DNA from: Streptomyces davaonensis JCM 4913
GTDB lineage: Bacteria > Actinomycetota > Actinomycetes > Streptomycetales > Streptomycetaceae
Direction of reading: 5' to 3'
Assembly: GCF_000349325.1 (NCBI RefSeq)
Contig: NC_020504.1
Coordinates: 2,266,053 to 2,330,052 of the forward strand
DNA length: 64,000 nt
Numbering within the stretch: position 1 is the first letter of the stretch; every line of letters starts with the position of its first letter. The notes below the pieces were generated by a model that saw nothing but the letters and a program-made list of their open reading frames with translations, did no database searches and was not told where the DNA came from. The position numbers and the translations under genes are program-made. Positions 1 through 9,948 of this stretch are shown here, one piece after another.

Positions 1-283
1 CCGTGTACTCGTGGTAGTAGCCCGACGAGTGGCTGGGCAGGATGCCTTCCCGGTTGTAGAAGACGGATCCGTCCTGCGAGTACGGGAAGGGCCCGCCCTG
101 CTCGATCAGATTGAGCGTGGTGTAGGCCTGGGAGGGCAGGTCGCTGTAGCAGATGTCACCGACGGCGGTGGCGGCCGCGGTCGCCGAGGTCGCGGTGACG
201 GTACCGCCCAGCAGGACGGCGGACAGGAGCGCGGCTGCGGCGCCGATACGAGTGGGTCGTGGGGGGAATCTCATACGTGCCAT
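1..283 (-). CDS. Secreted guanyl-specific ribonuclease, RNase Sa type (3' part outside window)
   Basis: This is a secreted endoribonuclease that cleaves RNA after guanosine; only the first 94 or so codons are inside the window. The N-terminus has a basic start, a hydrophobic stretch with an Ala-rich end typical of a Sec signal peptide, and then the mature part. The mature part matches RNase Sa very closely from memory: ICYSDLPSQA, a GGPFPYSQDGSVF block, NREGILP and SGYYHEYT, which includes the start of the catalytic region (the Glu of YHEYT). The catalytic Arg/His part lies beyond position 1. The chosen ATG is at 283; ATGs at 274 and 307 are in frame and no strong RBS separates them. It is divergent from the vWA gene and probably unrelated to it. 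Confidence 0.85.
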   Translation of the reverse strand, partial: MARMRFPPRPTRIGAAAALLSAVLLGGTVTATSATAAATAVGDICYSDLPSQAYTTLNLIEQGGPFPYSQDGSVFYNREGILPSHSSGYYHEYT

Positions 284-663
284 GATGACGCGCGTAGACC
301 ATGGCATGTCAATGACAACTCTAGAGATTTGCCCGTCAAGTCCAAGAAGTTTTCAGGGAGTTAACCTGCCACGCCAGCGCCCCCGCACCGGACGGACCGC
401 CGGCCGGCAACGGCGGGGCACGGAGCGGCGAGCATCCCGCCGCAACTGGAACGAATGACTCACACCAAATCGAACAAATATGGAAACAGGGATTCCGAAT
501 TACCTCCCGACGCGGGCGGAATTCGAACACTCGCCGCCTTCTTGTTCAATTTCCAATTGATCAACAATCGCGCTCTTCCTGATTGAGTCAAACCCTTACG
601 GGCGCCACCGCCTGGTGCTACAACTACTGGCACGGTCTCGCGGGGTCCCAGGGGGGTGGTCCG
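284..663. promoter_or_regulatory. 380-bp divergent intergenic region
   Basis: This is the longest gene-free stretch in the window. It is visibly more AT-rich than its flanks, especially 455-600, and must hold the promoters for the leftward RNase and the rightward vWA operon. I could not assign a confident -10/-35 pair or an operator. A TTG-initiated in-frame extension of the vWA reading frame begins at 583, but it lacks a Shine-Dalgarno sequence and I do not count it as coding. Confidence 0.4.
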
Positions 664-3075
664 ATGATGACGGGCGCCTCCAGCCCTTCGTCGAAACGGC
701 GGAGCATAACGTCGCGAGACTCATTACGCCGCATCTCATTTCGGTCGATCAGCTTGCTGAACACGGTGCGAGTGATTTGCGCGTTATTACTCGCGCTGCT
801 GCCGTCGGTCATTCCCGTACCGGCCCACGCCGAGGATCATCAGGGGGCTCTGCGGCCCGGACCCGTCGACTTCGTCGTCCTGGTCGACGAGTCCGGAAGC
901 CTGTCGAAGGCGGACGTAGCCGCGGAGCGTGCGGCCGCCGCGGTGCTGGCGCTCGGGGAGGTCTCTGAGCAGTCCCGCGTGGCCGTGGTCGGCTTCGGCA
1001 GCGTGACCCGGTCCGGACAGGCCCCCGTGGACACCGTGTGCCCGCTGACCCGGGTGGACGCGGCCGGCCGGGAGCGGCTGAGTTCCTGCGTCTCGGGCCT
1101 GCACCGGCGCACCGACGCCGAGGGCAACGGCACCGACTTCCCCGCGGCCCTGGCGCAGGCGCTGTCACTCCTCTCCAGCAGCGAGGACAGCACCCCGAAG
1201 ATCGTCTTTCTGCTGACCGACGGTCGACTCGACGTCAGCGAGAGCCCCGCCTACGGCGACGACCCCGACTCGCGCAATGCCAACGCTCAGAAGGCGCTGA
1301 AGAAGAAGATCGAACAGGCCCGCGCGGACGAGGTGCAGATCTGGCCCCTCGGCTTCGGCTCGGCCATCGACAAACGGCAGTTGGACGCGCTGGCGGCGGG
1401 CGGCTACCAGAGCCGCTGCGCCGATCTGCCCTCCGCCCGCCCCACCGCGCGTGTCACGGCAGGTTCCGCCGACGTGGCCGAGGTCCTGCTCACCGCCTTC
1501 GCGGGCGCACGCTGCGCGCGCACGACCCCCGGTGACACGGCGTCGGTGTCGTCCAGCGCCGATCTGGAGGTGACGATCCCGCCGGTCGCGACGGACGGGA
1601 CCATCGACGTCATCAAGGAGAACCCGGACGGCGTCGCGGTGACGTACTACGACCCGCGCGGCCGAAAGGTGCCGCTGAACGGCAGAGCCCACGGTTCGGA
1701 GTTCGAACTGGTCGGCCAGTCCGGGCCGGTGGAGGCGCTGCGCATCCGCAATCCCTACCCCGGAACCTGGCGCGTCCATGTGCAGGTGCTCGACGGGGCC
1801 TCGGCACAACGGATCACGGCCACCGCGATCTGGCAGGGCGTCCTGCGCTCCTACATCCTGGTCTCCCCGCCGGTCCCGACCGCCGGACAGCAGGTCACAG
1901 CCCACGTCACGCTCCAGACCCGGCAGGGCGTCGTCCTCACCGAGCGCGCGCAACTGGACGGCATCAGAGTGTCGGTGAAACTGACCGGCACCGGCTTCTC
2001 GGCCCGCACCGTGCGCCTGGCGGACGACGGCGAAGGACCTGATCCCCAGGCGCACGACGGTGAGTTCTCGGCGCGCATCACCGTGCCGCGCACCGCCACC
2101 GGGGCGGTGTCCTTCACCGGGCTGATGCTCGGCGAGGGCATCGCGGGCGACCGGAGCCCGTACTCCACCCGACTGGCCACCTCCGCACCGCTGGTGACCG
2201 GTGCGATCGTCCTTGAGGACCGCGAGGTGCACCCGGGTGACACCGCGCACGGCAGCGTCGAACTGCGCAACGACGACGACTCCGAGCACCGTCTCAGTCT
2301 GACGCTGGGCGACGGCTCTTCGGACAGCGCGCCCACCGTCGGCCCGCAGCAGATGACGGTCGCCGCGGGCAAGACCGTACGCCTGCCCCTGCGGCTCGAC
2401 TTCGGACAGGACGCGGCGCTCGGCGCGGTGTCCGGGCGGCTGACGGTGCGGGACGAGACATCGGACCAGGTCGTGACGCAGACCTTCGTCACGGTCCGGG
2501 TCGTGCCGGTGCCCGGCTTCCTCGACCGGTACGACAGGGAAGTGGGCGCCGCGGCCGCCCTGCTCCTCGCCCTGGCGGTGCTGCTGGGATTGCGCTGGCA
2601 GGATCGGCGCCGGGCCCGCGAAACCTCGGACATCCAACTGATCCTGTACCGCGGCGACATGGAGCTCAGCCGACTGCGGGCACCCGCTCACGCAGGCCCC
2701 GAGTTCGGCTTCTCGCTCCGTGCGGCCACGGGCGGCAACCAGCGGCTCCTGCTGGACGACTCCCCGGGCCGCCATCGGGTACGCCGAACCGCCGACGGCG
2801 GACTCTCCGTCCGGCTGCCGGGCGGAGAGCGACTCGTCGTCCCCCGCAACCAGCGCTCCGCACTTACCGACGGTCTTTCCCTCGGTTTCGCCGACCACCG
2901 TCCCGCCGCCCGCTCGACGCGATCGTCTCGCACCGGACGTGGCGCGCGCGGCACGGAGAGGACCGCGCCGAAGGAGCGGTCCGAGGGACAGACGCGACAG
3001 GCCCGAGGCAAGCGCGAGTCAGCCGCCCAGAACACCACGCTGAAGACACGGCGGCCCTATGACGACGACTTCTGA
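664..3075 (+). CDS. Secreted, membrane-anchored vWA-domain protein
   Basis: An 803-residue protein with a basic N-terminus, a hydrophobic signal segment (about 33-52) ending in PAHA, and then a von Willebrand factor A domain whose metal-site motif DESGS is at about 75-79. The rest of the extracellular part looks beta-rich. A single TM segment at about 628-646 leaves a basic tail of about 155 residues in the cytosol. It would act outside the membrane as a ligand-binding sensor or adhesin with an intracellular connection. It is the first gene of the rightward operon. The ATG at 664 follows a G-rich SD (AGGGGGG); upstream codons to a TTG at 583 are less likely. Codons 21, 41 and 42 are TTA (724-726, 784-789), so translation should need the bldA tRNA. 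The ligand is unknown. Confidence 0.8.
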   Translation: MMTGASSPSSKRRSITSRDSLRRISFRSISLLNTVRVICALLLALLPSVIPVPAHAEDHQGALRPGPVDFVVLVDESGSLSKADVAAERAAAAVLALGEVSEQSRVAVVGFGSVTRSGQAPVDTVCPLTRVDAAGRERLSSCVSGLHRRTDAEGNGTDFPAALAQALSLLSSSEDSTPKIVFLLTDGRLDVSESPAYGDDPDSRNANAQKALKKKIEQARADEVQIWPLGFGSAIDKRQLDALAAGGYQSRCADLPSARPTARVTAGSADVAEVLLTAFAGARCARTTPGDTASVSSSADLEVTIPPVATDGTIDVIKENPDGVAVTYYDPRGRKVPLNGRAHGSEFELVGQSGPVEALRIRNPYPGTWRVHVQVLDGASAQRITATAIWQGVLRSYILVSPPVPTAGQQVTAHVTLQTRQGVVLTERAQLDGIRVSVKLTGTGFSARTVRLADDGEGPDPQAHDGEFSARITVPRTATGAVSFTGLMLGEGIAGDRSPYSTRLATSAPLVTGAIVLEDREVHPGDTAHGSVELRNDDDSEHRLSLTLGDGSSDSAPTVGPQQMTVAAGKTVRLPLRLDFGQDAALGAVSGRLTVRDETSDQVVTQTFVTVRVVPVPGFLDRYDREVGAAAALLLALAVLLGLRWQDRRRARETSDIQLILYRGDMELSRLRAPAHAGPEFGFSLRAATGGNQRLLLDDSPGRHRVRRTADGGLSVRLPGGERLVVPRNQRSALTDGLSLGFADHRPAARSTRSSRTGRGARGTERTAPKERSEGQTRQARGKRESAAQNTTLKTRRPYDDDF

Positions 3076-3156
3076 CGCGCGAGGCGTCCGCACGGTTCGC
3101 GGATCATCCACCCGGGCACCGCGCGCGTACGCCATGTCCCTTCGAGGTGAGGCTCA

Positions 3157-6100
3157 GTGAAGATCTATCAGCCGATGCTCTTCGTCGGCCTCGGGGGCAC
3201 TGGTTGCCTCATCGGCGCGGAACTGGAGAACCGGCTGCGCGAGGCGCTCTGCGGGCCGGACGGTACCGCCCTGTTCCCCGTGCTCCGGGGCCGACAGCTG
3301 CTGCCGTACCAACTGCCGGACTGTCTTCAGTTCGTGTACGCCGACCTCAACGAGGCCGAGCTGAACCGCTTGCCGCACATGCGCGCCGACGGGCCGCTCA
3401 AGGCCGCGTACAGCCGGACCTCGCACGCCACCTTCGGGTTGCTGCCGCGCTTCGACTCCTATCCCGAGGTGGCCCGCAGCCTACGGACCAATCTGCCCGG
3501 GCCACTGTGCACATGGCTGCCGCCGCGGGCCGGCGAGCCACGCATCGCACCGCTGATCCGGGGCGCGGGACAATTGCCCACGGTGGGGCGGGGCGCGCTG
3601 TTCGAGACGTTTCGCAGTGGCCTCGGTGCAGCCATGGGACCGCTGCGCGAGGCGATCTCGATGATCAGCAAGTCAGGCGGTGATCTGACGTCGCTGGGAG
3701 GCACACTGGCCGACAGCTGCGACGTGTTCGTGGCCTTCTCGGTGGCCGGCGGCACGGGTTCGGGCATCTTCTACGACTATCTGCACCTGATCGGGCAGGC
3801 CTTCGACGAGGCCCACTACCGGGTGAAGATCTACCCGCTGGTGCTGATGCCGTCCGCCTTCGACGACGGGCGCGGCGGCGGCAGGGCCGCACGGCTCAAC
3901 GCCGGCCGCGCCCTGGTGGACCTGTTCCGCCTGGTCGACGACCAGAACGCACCCGACGCCGAGGACAACCTGGACGACGTCGGCACCCAGGGCCAGCTCC
4001 GCCTGGAGTACCCGGGCGGTCTGGCAGTGCGGCTGCGCCCCTCCACCGCGCAGACGGCGTTCCTGTTCAGCCGTACCTCCGGCATCGAGCGCGAGGACCT
4101 GCACCGCAGTGTCGTCTCGCTCGTGATGTCGCTGCTCGGCACCGAACTCGGCGACGACGACGGCCGCACGCACGACAGTGACCACCTGTACCAGTCCTTC
4201 GCCGACTCCTTCATCAACACGAACGTGGAGCGCGCGGCCATCGCGCCGACCGGGATCGGCCACCGGGGGGTGTCCACGAGCCTGGTCGCCTCCATGACCG
4301 TGCCGGTCGACGAGTTGGCGGAGCTGCTCGCCTCGCGACTTCAGGCCACCGCACTGCGTCGGCAGGAGGCGGCGCCCCGCCCTCCTGACGGCTCCAGACG
4401 GGAACTCGTCCGCGAGTTCTTCACCGCCTCGAACATCGACCCTCTGTGGAGCCGGACCAGTCTGCCCATCAACGAGCCCCGCCCCGCCACCGGAGCCCGC
4501 GCGATCCTCGACGCGCTCGCCACCCGGCAAGTCGCGATGGAGGACGCTCTGGGTGACCTGGATCGCCAACTGCGGCAACTTGTCGCCGAGTTGGCGGCGG
4601 GATTCGACCCGGTACGCGGGGTGCGGCAACTGCTGGGCCGGTGCGACGTCATGGAACTCCACCACGTCGTCCTCGGCGACCCGGGAGCCAAGGACCGCCT
4701 GGAGCGGGTCGGCTTCGCCGGTCTGCTGGAGAACCGGCGCCGTGAGCCCGAGCGCCCACCCGGACTGACCGCCGGCCCCCCGCAACCACAGGGAATCCGG
4801 GACCGCATGGGCGGGCTGGTCAAGGCCAAGTGGACCGACCCCGAGGTGTCCGCCGTTCTGCAACAACAGGACACGTGGTACCAGTGGGAGTCCCGGCGTA
4901 CCTGGCACCGCCACTGGGCCGACCACGCGACGCGCTGGGACCGCACCCTGGCCGGGGTCAAGTCAGAGCTCAACGCCCTCGTCGCCGCGTTCCGTGAACA
5001 GGCCGACGAGGAGCACGCCTCCTTCAGTCAGCGCACCCGCCACCTCTACCGGCCCCGCACGGGCGTGTCGTATCTCCTGCCCGCACAGGCGGACCTGACG
5101 TCCTTCTACGAGGCGGTGGTACGGCGGCTGCTGCTGGCCGAGGGGTTGCGCGAGACCGAGGACGAACAGGCCCTGCTGGGACGCCTGGTGAGCGCCGAGC
5201 AGTGGCGGGCCGCGTTCGGGGAGGCGCGAGCCGAACCCCGTCGCGCGGTCCATGTGATCAAAGATCAACTCCAGCACCGGATCAAGCGGCTGTTCGTGGA
5301 ACCCGGCAACCGGGAGGAGCGCCCCCTGCTGCCGCGGCTGGGCACTCTGCTGGCCGAGGCGGCCACGGGCGGCGGCGGACAGGTCGGCGACGACGCACTG
5401 GAGCAGTGCCGGCACAAACTGGCCTCACTGCTACCGGTCGGATTCTCGCCGGAGGGAAGCGGTCGGCTGAAAGTGCTCATCGTGTATCCGGCTACGTCCT
5501 CCGACGCGACCGTACGCAGGTTCCTGGAACGCGAGATGCGGCTGCCGCGTGACAGCGAACGCGAGATCGAGTTCCGGCCGGTGTCCACGGAGTCCATCAC
5601 CGTGGTGCTCTTCCGCAGCTCGATGAGTCTCACCGAGGTGCCGGAGGTGCGCGAGACCCTGACCCTGTGGGCCGAGGCGCTCGCCGCGGAACAGCCCGGC
5701 GACCACCTGAGATGGCGTCAGCGGCTCGGTTACGGCTACGACTTCCTGATGGGCACGGTGGCGGACCGGAGGCACATCCTGCACCGGCTGTTGTGCGCCA
5801 TGTGGAACAACCAGTTCCAGGTCTTCGGAGACATCACCAGTCCGCGCCGGATCCGAATCGGTCTCCAGGACCGGGACTCCGCCGCCATGGTCTGCCCGCT
5901 CGACGCCCCCGGCGGTGGGCTGTCCAGCTGGGGCAACCTGCTGCGCGCGTACGAGGCATGGACGCTGGCCGAGGACAGCGGCGGAATCCGCAATGCGTTC
6001 TGCGAGCAGCTGATGACCACCACCCCCTTGGGCCTTGAGGTATCGCCGATCCCACCGCACGGACTGTTCCACACACTGATCCATGAGGTGGCGCCTCAGC

Positions 6101-6360
6101 AGAGCAGGCTGCTGGAAGTGCTGGCCCAGCAGGAGGACGGACAACGGCCCGCCGGCTTCACCGACCTCACGGCCTTCTGGAACGAGACCCTGCCGGGCGC
6201 CCTCGACCTGCCCTTCCCACGGACGCACCGGATGTCGGGCTGGACCCTTCGCAAACTCCACCAGTCCTTCCAGCCCGCGTCCGGCCATTACCAGCCCCCG
6301 GTGCACGACCGGCGCTTCGGTGCCGGCGCCGACCAGACCAAGGACCCCCGGGGAGAGTGA
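3157..6360 (+). CDS. Large tubulin-like protein
   Basis: A 1067-residue cytosolic protein. It starts with a nucleotide-binding glycine loop GLGGTG (11-16) and carries the tubulin/FtsZ-type signature AGGTGSG at about 197-203. This order matches the prokaryotic tubulin-like family (Pfam Tubulin_2, from memory). The remaining 800 or so residues are not recognisable and have many Arg/Glu-rich helical stretches. Such proteins are known mainly from conserved neighbourhoods with vWA proteins and GTPases; polymerisation has not been shown here. The GTG start at 3157 is preceded by GAGGTGAGG. It is 81 bp downstream of the vWA gene, and its TGA is followed at once by the next gene. It is much longer than FtsZ (about 400 residues), so it probably scaffolds as well as binding GTP. 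Confidence 0.7.
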   Translation: MKIYQPMLFVGLGGTGCLIGAELENRLREALCGPDGTALFPVLRGRQLLPYQLPDCLQFVYADLNEAELNRLPHMRADGPLKAAYSRTSHATFGLLPRFDSYPEVARSLRTNLPGPLCTWLPPRAGEPRIAPLIRGAGQLPTVGRGALFETFRSGLGAAMGPLREAISMISKSGGDLTSLGGTLADSCDVFVAFSVAGGTGSGIFYDYLHLIGQAFDEAHYRVKIYPLVLMPSAFDDGRGGGRAARLNAGRALVDLFRLVDDQNAPDAEDNLDDVGTQGQLRLEYPGGLAVRLRPSTAQTAFLFSRTSGIEREDLHRSVVSLVMSLLGTELGDDDGRTHDSDHLYQSFADSFINTNVERAAIAPTGIGHRGVSTSLVASMTVPVDELAELLASRLQATALRRQEAAPRPPDGSRRELVREFFTASNIDPLWSRTSLPINEPRPATGARAILDALATRQVAMEDALGDLDRQLRQLVAELAAGFDPVRGVRQLLGRCDVMELHHVVLGDPGAKDRLERVGFAGLLENRRREPERPPGLTAGPPQPQGIRDRMGGLVKAKWTDPEVSAVLQQQDTWYQWESRRTWHRHWADHATRWDRTLAGVKSELNALVAAFREQADEEHASFSQRTRHLYRPRTGVSYLLPAQADLTSFYEAVVRRLLLAEGLRETEDEQALLGRLVSAEQWRAAFGEARAEPRRAVHVIKDQLQHRIKRLFVEPGNREERPLLPRLGTLLAEAATGGGGQVGDDALEQCRHKLASLLPVGFSPEGSGRLKVLIVYPATSSDATVRRFLEREMRLPRDSEREIEFRPVSTESITVVLFRSSMSLTEVPEVRETLTLWAEALAAEQPGDHLRWRQRLGYGYDFLMGTVADRRHILHRLLCAMWNNQFQVFGDITSPRRIRIGLQDRDSAAMVCPLDAPGGGLSSWGNLLRAYEAWTLAEDSGGIRNAFCEQLMTTTPLGLEVSPIPPHGLFHTLIHEVAPQQSRLLEVLAQQEDGQRPAGFTDLTAFWNETLPGALDLPFPRTHRMSGWTLRKLHQSFQPASGHYQPPVHDRRFGAGADQTKDPRGE

Positions 6361-6362
6361 CC

Positions 6363-8840
6363 ATGATCGGCTCCACCGACGACCGGCTCGTCGTCTGTAT
6401 TGATCTGCGCCACGAGCTGGACAAGGTGATGGGCTCCCCGACCCTGGACGAACGCTTCCGCTACGCGATGCGCGAAGCACACGTGCGGTCCGCGGATGTC
6501 TCGCGTGTCCTGGTCATCGACACGGTCGCCGAACTGCCGACACATCACGCGGCGTACGAGCGGCTGTGCTCCGACCCCCTGGTGTCGAACCTGCTGTGCC
6601 TGGCGGTGGGGCCGCTGCCCGGGCCGGACGAGCGGGTCCTGAGCCTGCCCGCACAGTTGCGGCCCCCAGTGGCGGCCACCCTGTGGATCGGGGATGTACG
6701 GGGCATCGGCTGGCGCCCCGGCCAAGCCCGCTCGCTGGCGCTGACCGACACCGACATCGCGGCGGACGACAGCACCGGCCTGGAGCCACTGATCGACCTG
6801 CTGCGGGTGGCCGAGGTGTTCGACGAGGCCGTGGCGGCACTGAGTGAACTGCCGTCCGCGGTCGCCAGCCCGTCGCTGCGTCTGCTGGTGCACGAGGTGG
6901 CCGAACAGGATCTCATGCGCGCCCAGCTGCAAGCCCTGGACGCCTGTGTGTCTCCACCGGACGACCTGCGCGCCGGGCGCGCGCCGGGCGGCGCCCTGGA
7001 CGTGCTGGCCGGGTACGTCCAGGCCGAGGACCTGTCGGTGGAGGACTGCCTGCCCGAGAGCAGCCTGCTGCGGCAGGCCCACTGGCGCAGCATCGGACGC
7101 CTCAGCGAGGCGAACGACCGACTGGACGCGCTGGCGGGCTGGCGCGGACTGCTGATGGTGGGCGAGCCGGCCGGGGACGTGGTGCAGGCGGCCCGCGAGG
7201 CCAGTCATGCGCTGGCCGATTACCGGGATGCCATCGAGCAGACCTTCGAGTGGGCCGACGGACGGGCAGGGCTCAACGCCGACGGCCGTGACCATCTCGC
7301 GCAGATGGGCATCCAGCTGCCGCTGGTGCCCGGCACCCGCCCGGAGGAGGTCGGCGGCGAATTGCGCCGACAGGTCGTTCAGCAACTGCGCAGGCGCCGC
7401 CCACTGCCCGAGATCGTGTCGTGGCTGCGGGACTTCGCCGCACGTACGGTGCCCACCGGCAGCGCCGCCCAGCTCGACCGGCTGCACCGCATCTGCCCGG
7501 ACGACCTTCTCGACACTCTGCGCGAACCTCCTCCTCCCTCGATCGGCACCGATCCCGTTCCGCCGGCCCTCTGGGCGGCTGCCGCCGCGCTGCTGGCGGG
7601 GCTCAGCCCGGTGGGTGTGTGGGGAGTCCTGGTCGTCCTGGTGCTGCTCGGGGCCGGCGCGGCCCGCACCGCCGGCTCACCCGGCCGTGTGCCGCCCGCC
7701 ACCGCGGGGGCGTTGGCCGTCTCCTGGCTGGTCGGCGGCGCCGCGGGGCTGGGGCTGCGCTCGGTCGGCATGCCCGTGTGGACCGGGACCCCGCTGCTCG
7801 TACTGGCCCTGCTGGCAGCCGCACTGTCCGCCCGCTCGCTGTGGGTCGCCGCCGTACGACAGTGGCGGTCCGACACCGGTCTGGCGGAAGCCGGCGAGGC
7901 CGTGGAGCGGCTGGGTGAGGTACTCGATCAAGGTGTCCTGCAGCACTGGCTGTTGGCGGACGCCCGAGCCGGCGCGTCCGACCAGGCCAAGGCGCTGGCC
8001 CATCTGGTGCAGTCGGTCTGCGACACGCTGGCCGAGTTCGCCGAACAGCTCAGCCGCCGAGCCCGCCCCGCCTGGGACTCCCCACCGCGTGACGACGGCC
8101 GGACCGGGCCTGCCGGCGGCCGCGGCGGAAGCACGTTCGCCGTGGAGTACGTCGGCCAGGCCGGGCAGGCGCTGAAGACGACCCTCGCCGGGGACGTCGC
8201 CGATCTGGTGGCGGAGGTGCTCGCACCGTACTGGGAGGTCGTACTGCGCGATCCGTCCAGCGCCGCGGCACTGCCCGTGGCCTCCCGTACTGACGGGCTG
8301 ATGCACGAGTACATGCAGCAGTTGGGAAAAATGGGCACCACTCCCCCGCCCCCGTTCGCCTCGGCGTCGGCCGGCCGGCCCGATCCGGCCACCCTCGTCG
8401 GAGTGGACCTGCGCCGGATCGTCGACGTCCTCCTGCCCGACAGCCGCAACGACGCGCTACAACTGTGCTCCCCGGACCAGTTGCGCATGCTCGACCGGGC
8501 GCCGGGCTCGGCCCGCAGCTTCGGCTTCGTGCCGCATGCCATGCAGGGGGCGTTCTGGAAGGCTGCCGTGGGCTCCGCAGGCTCGGAGAAGGGACCCGAC
8601 GACCAGGGCAACGGTGCGGACGATGCGCCGCGGAACAACCGCTGGGCCGCACACGGCTCACCTGACGTCGTGGGCATGCCCGAGATCGTCTGGACGGCCT
8701 CGGGCCGGTTCGCCGGACTGCTCCGACTGGTGCCCCTGTCCGCAGGGGCGGTCCGGTCGGTATGGCCGGACGCGGACGTGGACGACGCCTCCTCGGACGA
8801 CTCCTCTTCGGCCTCGCGTGCGCCGGGCGAGACAGGGTGA
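6363..8840 (+). CDS. Multi-domain protein with central TM segments, unknown function
   Basis: An 825-residue protein that I do not recognise. The N-terminal 400 residues are soluble and acidic. Three or four hydrophobic segments follow (about 400-440, 448-466 and 473-490), then a second soluble part rich in Ala, Leu and charged residues, ending in an acidic Ser-rich tail. It is probably an inner-membrane partner that places the tubulin-like protein and the GTPase at the membrane near the vWA anchor. The start is uncertain between GTG 6357, which overlaps the previous stop, and ATG 6363; the GGGGAGAG element is better spaced for 6363. It is the third gene of the rightward operon. Confidence 0.6.
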   Translation: MIGSTDDRLVVCIDLRHELDKVMGSPTLDERFRYAMREAHVRSADVSRVLVIDTVAELPTHHAAYERLCSDPLVSNLLCLAVGPLPGPDERVLSLPAQLRPPVAATLWIGDVRGIGWRPGQARSLALTDTDIAADDSTGLEPLIDLLRVAEVFDEAVAALSELPSAVASPSLRLLVHEVAEQDLMRAQLQALDACVSPPDDLRAGRAPGGALDVLAGYVQAEDLSVEDCLPESSLLRQAHWRSIGRLSEANDRLDALAGWRGLLMVGEPAGDVVQAAREASHALADYRDAIEQTFEWADGRAGLNADGRDHLAQMGIQLPLVPGTRPEEVGGELRRQVVQQLRRRRPLPEIVSWLRDFAARTVPTGSAAQLDRLHRICPDDLLDTLREPPPPSIGTDPVPPALWAAAAALLAGLSPVGVWGVLVVLVLLGAGAARTAGSPGRVPPATAGALAVSWLVGGAAGLGLRSVGMPVWTGTPLLVLALLAAALSARSLWVAAVRQWRSDTGLAEAGEAVERLGEVLDQGVLQHWLLADARAGASDQAKALAHLVQSVCDTLAEFAEQLSRRARPAWDSPPRDDGRTGPAGGRGGSTFAVEYVGQAGQALKTTLAGDVADLVAEVLAPYWEVVLRDPSSAAALPVASRTDGLMHEYMQQLGKMGTTPPPPFASASAGRPDPATLVGVDLRRIVDVLLPDSRNDALQLCSPDQLRMLDRAPGSARSFGFVPHAMQGAFWKAAVGSAGSEKGPDDQGNGADDAPRNNRWAAHGSPDVVGMPEIVWTASGRFAGLLRLVPLSAGAVRSVWPDADVDDASSDDSSSASRAPGETG

Positions 8841-8892
8841 CAGGGAAAGGCACGACCCTATTGGTACGCAACGAGGCCCGGAGCGTGACGGG

Positions 8893-9948
8893 ATGAACGA
8901 GAGCTTGTCCTTCGTCGACTCCTCCGGTCTGCCCGAACGGGTCCGGGTGCTCGAATACGGAGTCGACGAACAGCCCATGTCGGCCGCCGGATTCCGCACC
9001 CGCACCATACGGCTGGAGGACGGGCGGCTCTATCTGCAGCGGCGTCTGCTGCCGGCGTACACCACCCGCGCCGAGAGCGTCGACGCGCTGGAGGCGGAGA
9101 TCCGCGCCGGACTCACCCTGGTCCGGATGTTCCTGGAGGTCAGCTATCCCGCCGAGTTCACCCGGCTGGCCGGGTACGCCATCGAGGTGGAACAGCCGTT
9201 CCTGCTGCTGGACCCGCCGCGCGACGGGCGGACCCTGGCCGAACGGGCCGGCGGACTGATGCTGTCCGCGGAACAGAAGAAGTTCGAGAGCAGCCTGTTC
9301 CGGGCCCTGCGTCTGCTGGAGTGGGCCGGACTGGTGCACCGGTCGATCAGCCCGGCGACGGTGCGCTGGGACGGCGCCCGGGTTCAGCTGACCAACTTCG
9401 GCAGTGCCGACCGGGTGGGCCGTCCCAGGCAACGGATGGGCTCCTTTCCCTGGGCCCCGCTCGAACAGCGGGAGGGCGTCGGCTTCAACGACCACCGCGA
9501 TGACATCTGGAGCGCCGGCCAGCTCGTGTACTTCGTCGCCCACGCCGGGGAGACATCGGGTAACCGGATGCCACCGGTCGCCGGGCCAGTACGTGACGAC
9601 CTGCTCAAGGACGTGTTCGCCGAGCACGCCGAGCAACGGCCGGAGGCGAGGACGATGCTGCGGCGGATCGCCGCGCCGGATCCATGGGACGACCTCGGCC
9701 GCCCATCGGATCCGCTGCTGGAGGGCCGTCACCGGTTCACCGAACTCCTCGCCGACAAGGGCCCGTCGGCGTGGCCGGTGGCGCCCCGGGCCGCAGATCC
9801 CCACCCTCCGCAGGTCGAACCGGATGCCGGACCGGGCGAACGGAGCGGATCGTACGAGCAGTTCGGCGGCGGCTGGGGACGGCGCCGCGGGCGTCCCGGA
9901 CCAGGGCGCTGGGGAACGGGCGGCCGCAAGGCGGGAGAAGGCGGATAG
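8893..9948 (+). CDS. Protein-kinase-fold protein, predicted pseudokinase
   Basis: A 351-residue protein with the order of kinase motifs but not the catalytic residues. The beta-3 lysine region reads YLQRRL (Arg instead of Lys). The catalytic loop is HRSISPATV (149-157), with Ser in place of the catalytic Asp. The metal-binding motif is NFG (168-170) instead of DFG. The activation-segment end (WAPLEQREG) and the helix F motif (DDIWSAGQL) are well kept, so the fold should be intact. It would therefore serve as a binding or regulatory module, or use another chemistry. A Gly/Arg-rich tail of about 40 residues follows. The ATG at 8893 is the natural start; the open frame upstream overlaps the previous gene. 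Its stop overlaps the GTPase start by one base (TAGTG), which indicates translational coupling. Confidence 0.72.
   Translation: MNESLSFVDSSGLPERVRVLEYGVDEQPMSAAGFRTRTIRLEDGRLYLQRRLLPAYTTRAESVDALEAEIRAGLTLVRMFLEVSYPAEFTRLAGYAIEVEQPFLLLDPPRDGRTLAERAGGLMLSAEQKKFESSLFRALRLLEWAGLVHRSISPATVRWDGARVQLTNFGSADRVGRPRQRMGSFPWAPLEQREGVGFNDHRDDIWSAGQLVYFVAHAGETSGNRMPPVAGPVRDDLLKDVFAEHAEQRPEARTMLRRIAAPDPWDDLGRPSDPLLEGRHRFTELLADKGPSAWPVAPRAADPHPPQVEPDAGPGERSGSYEQFGGGWGRRRGRPGPGRWGTGGRKAGEGG

Noticed and set aside
11..458. Small rightward frames at the window start
   Set aside because: They are antisense to the RNase Sa-type gene, which has clear protein similarity.
583..663. In-frame TTG-initiated extension of the vWA gene
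   Set aside because: No SD in front of TTG 583; the ATG at 664 has a clear G-rich SD and a proper signal-peptide N-terminus.
1165..2898. 577-codon open frame on the minus strand within the vWA gene
   Set aside because: Antisense shadow of a GC-rich coding gene; no recognisable motif and Arg/Gly/His-rich composition.
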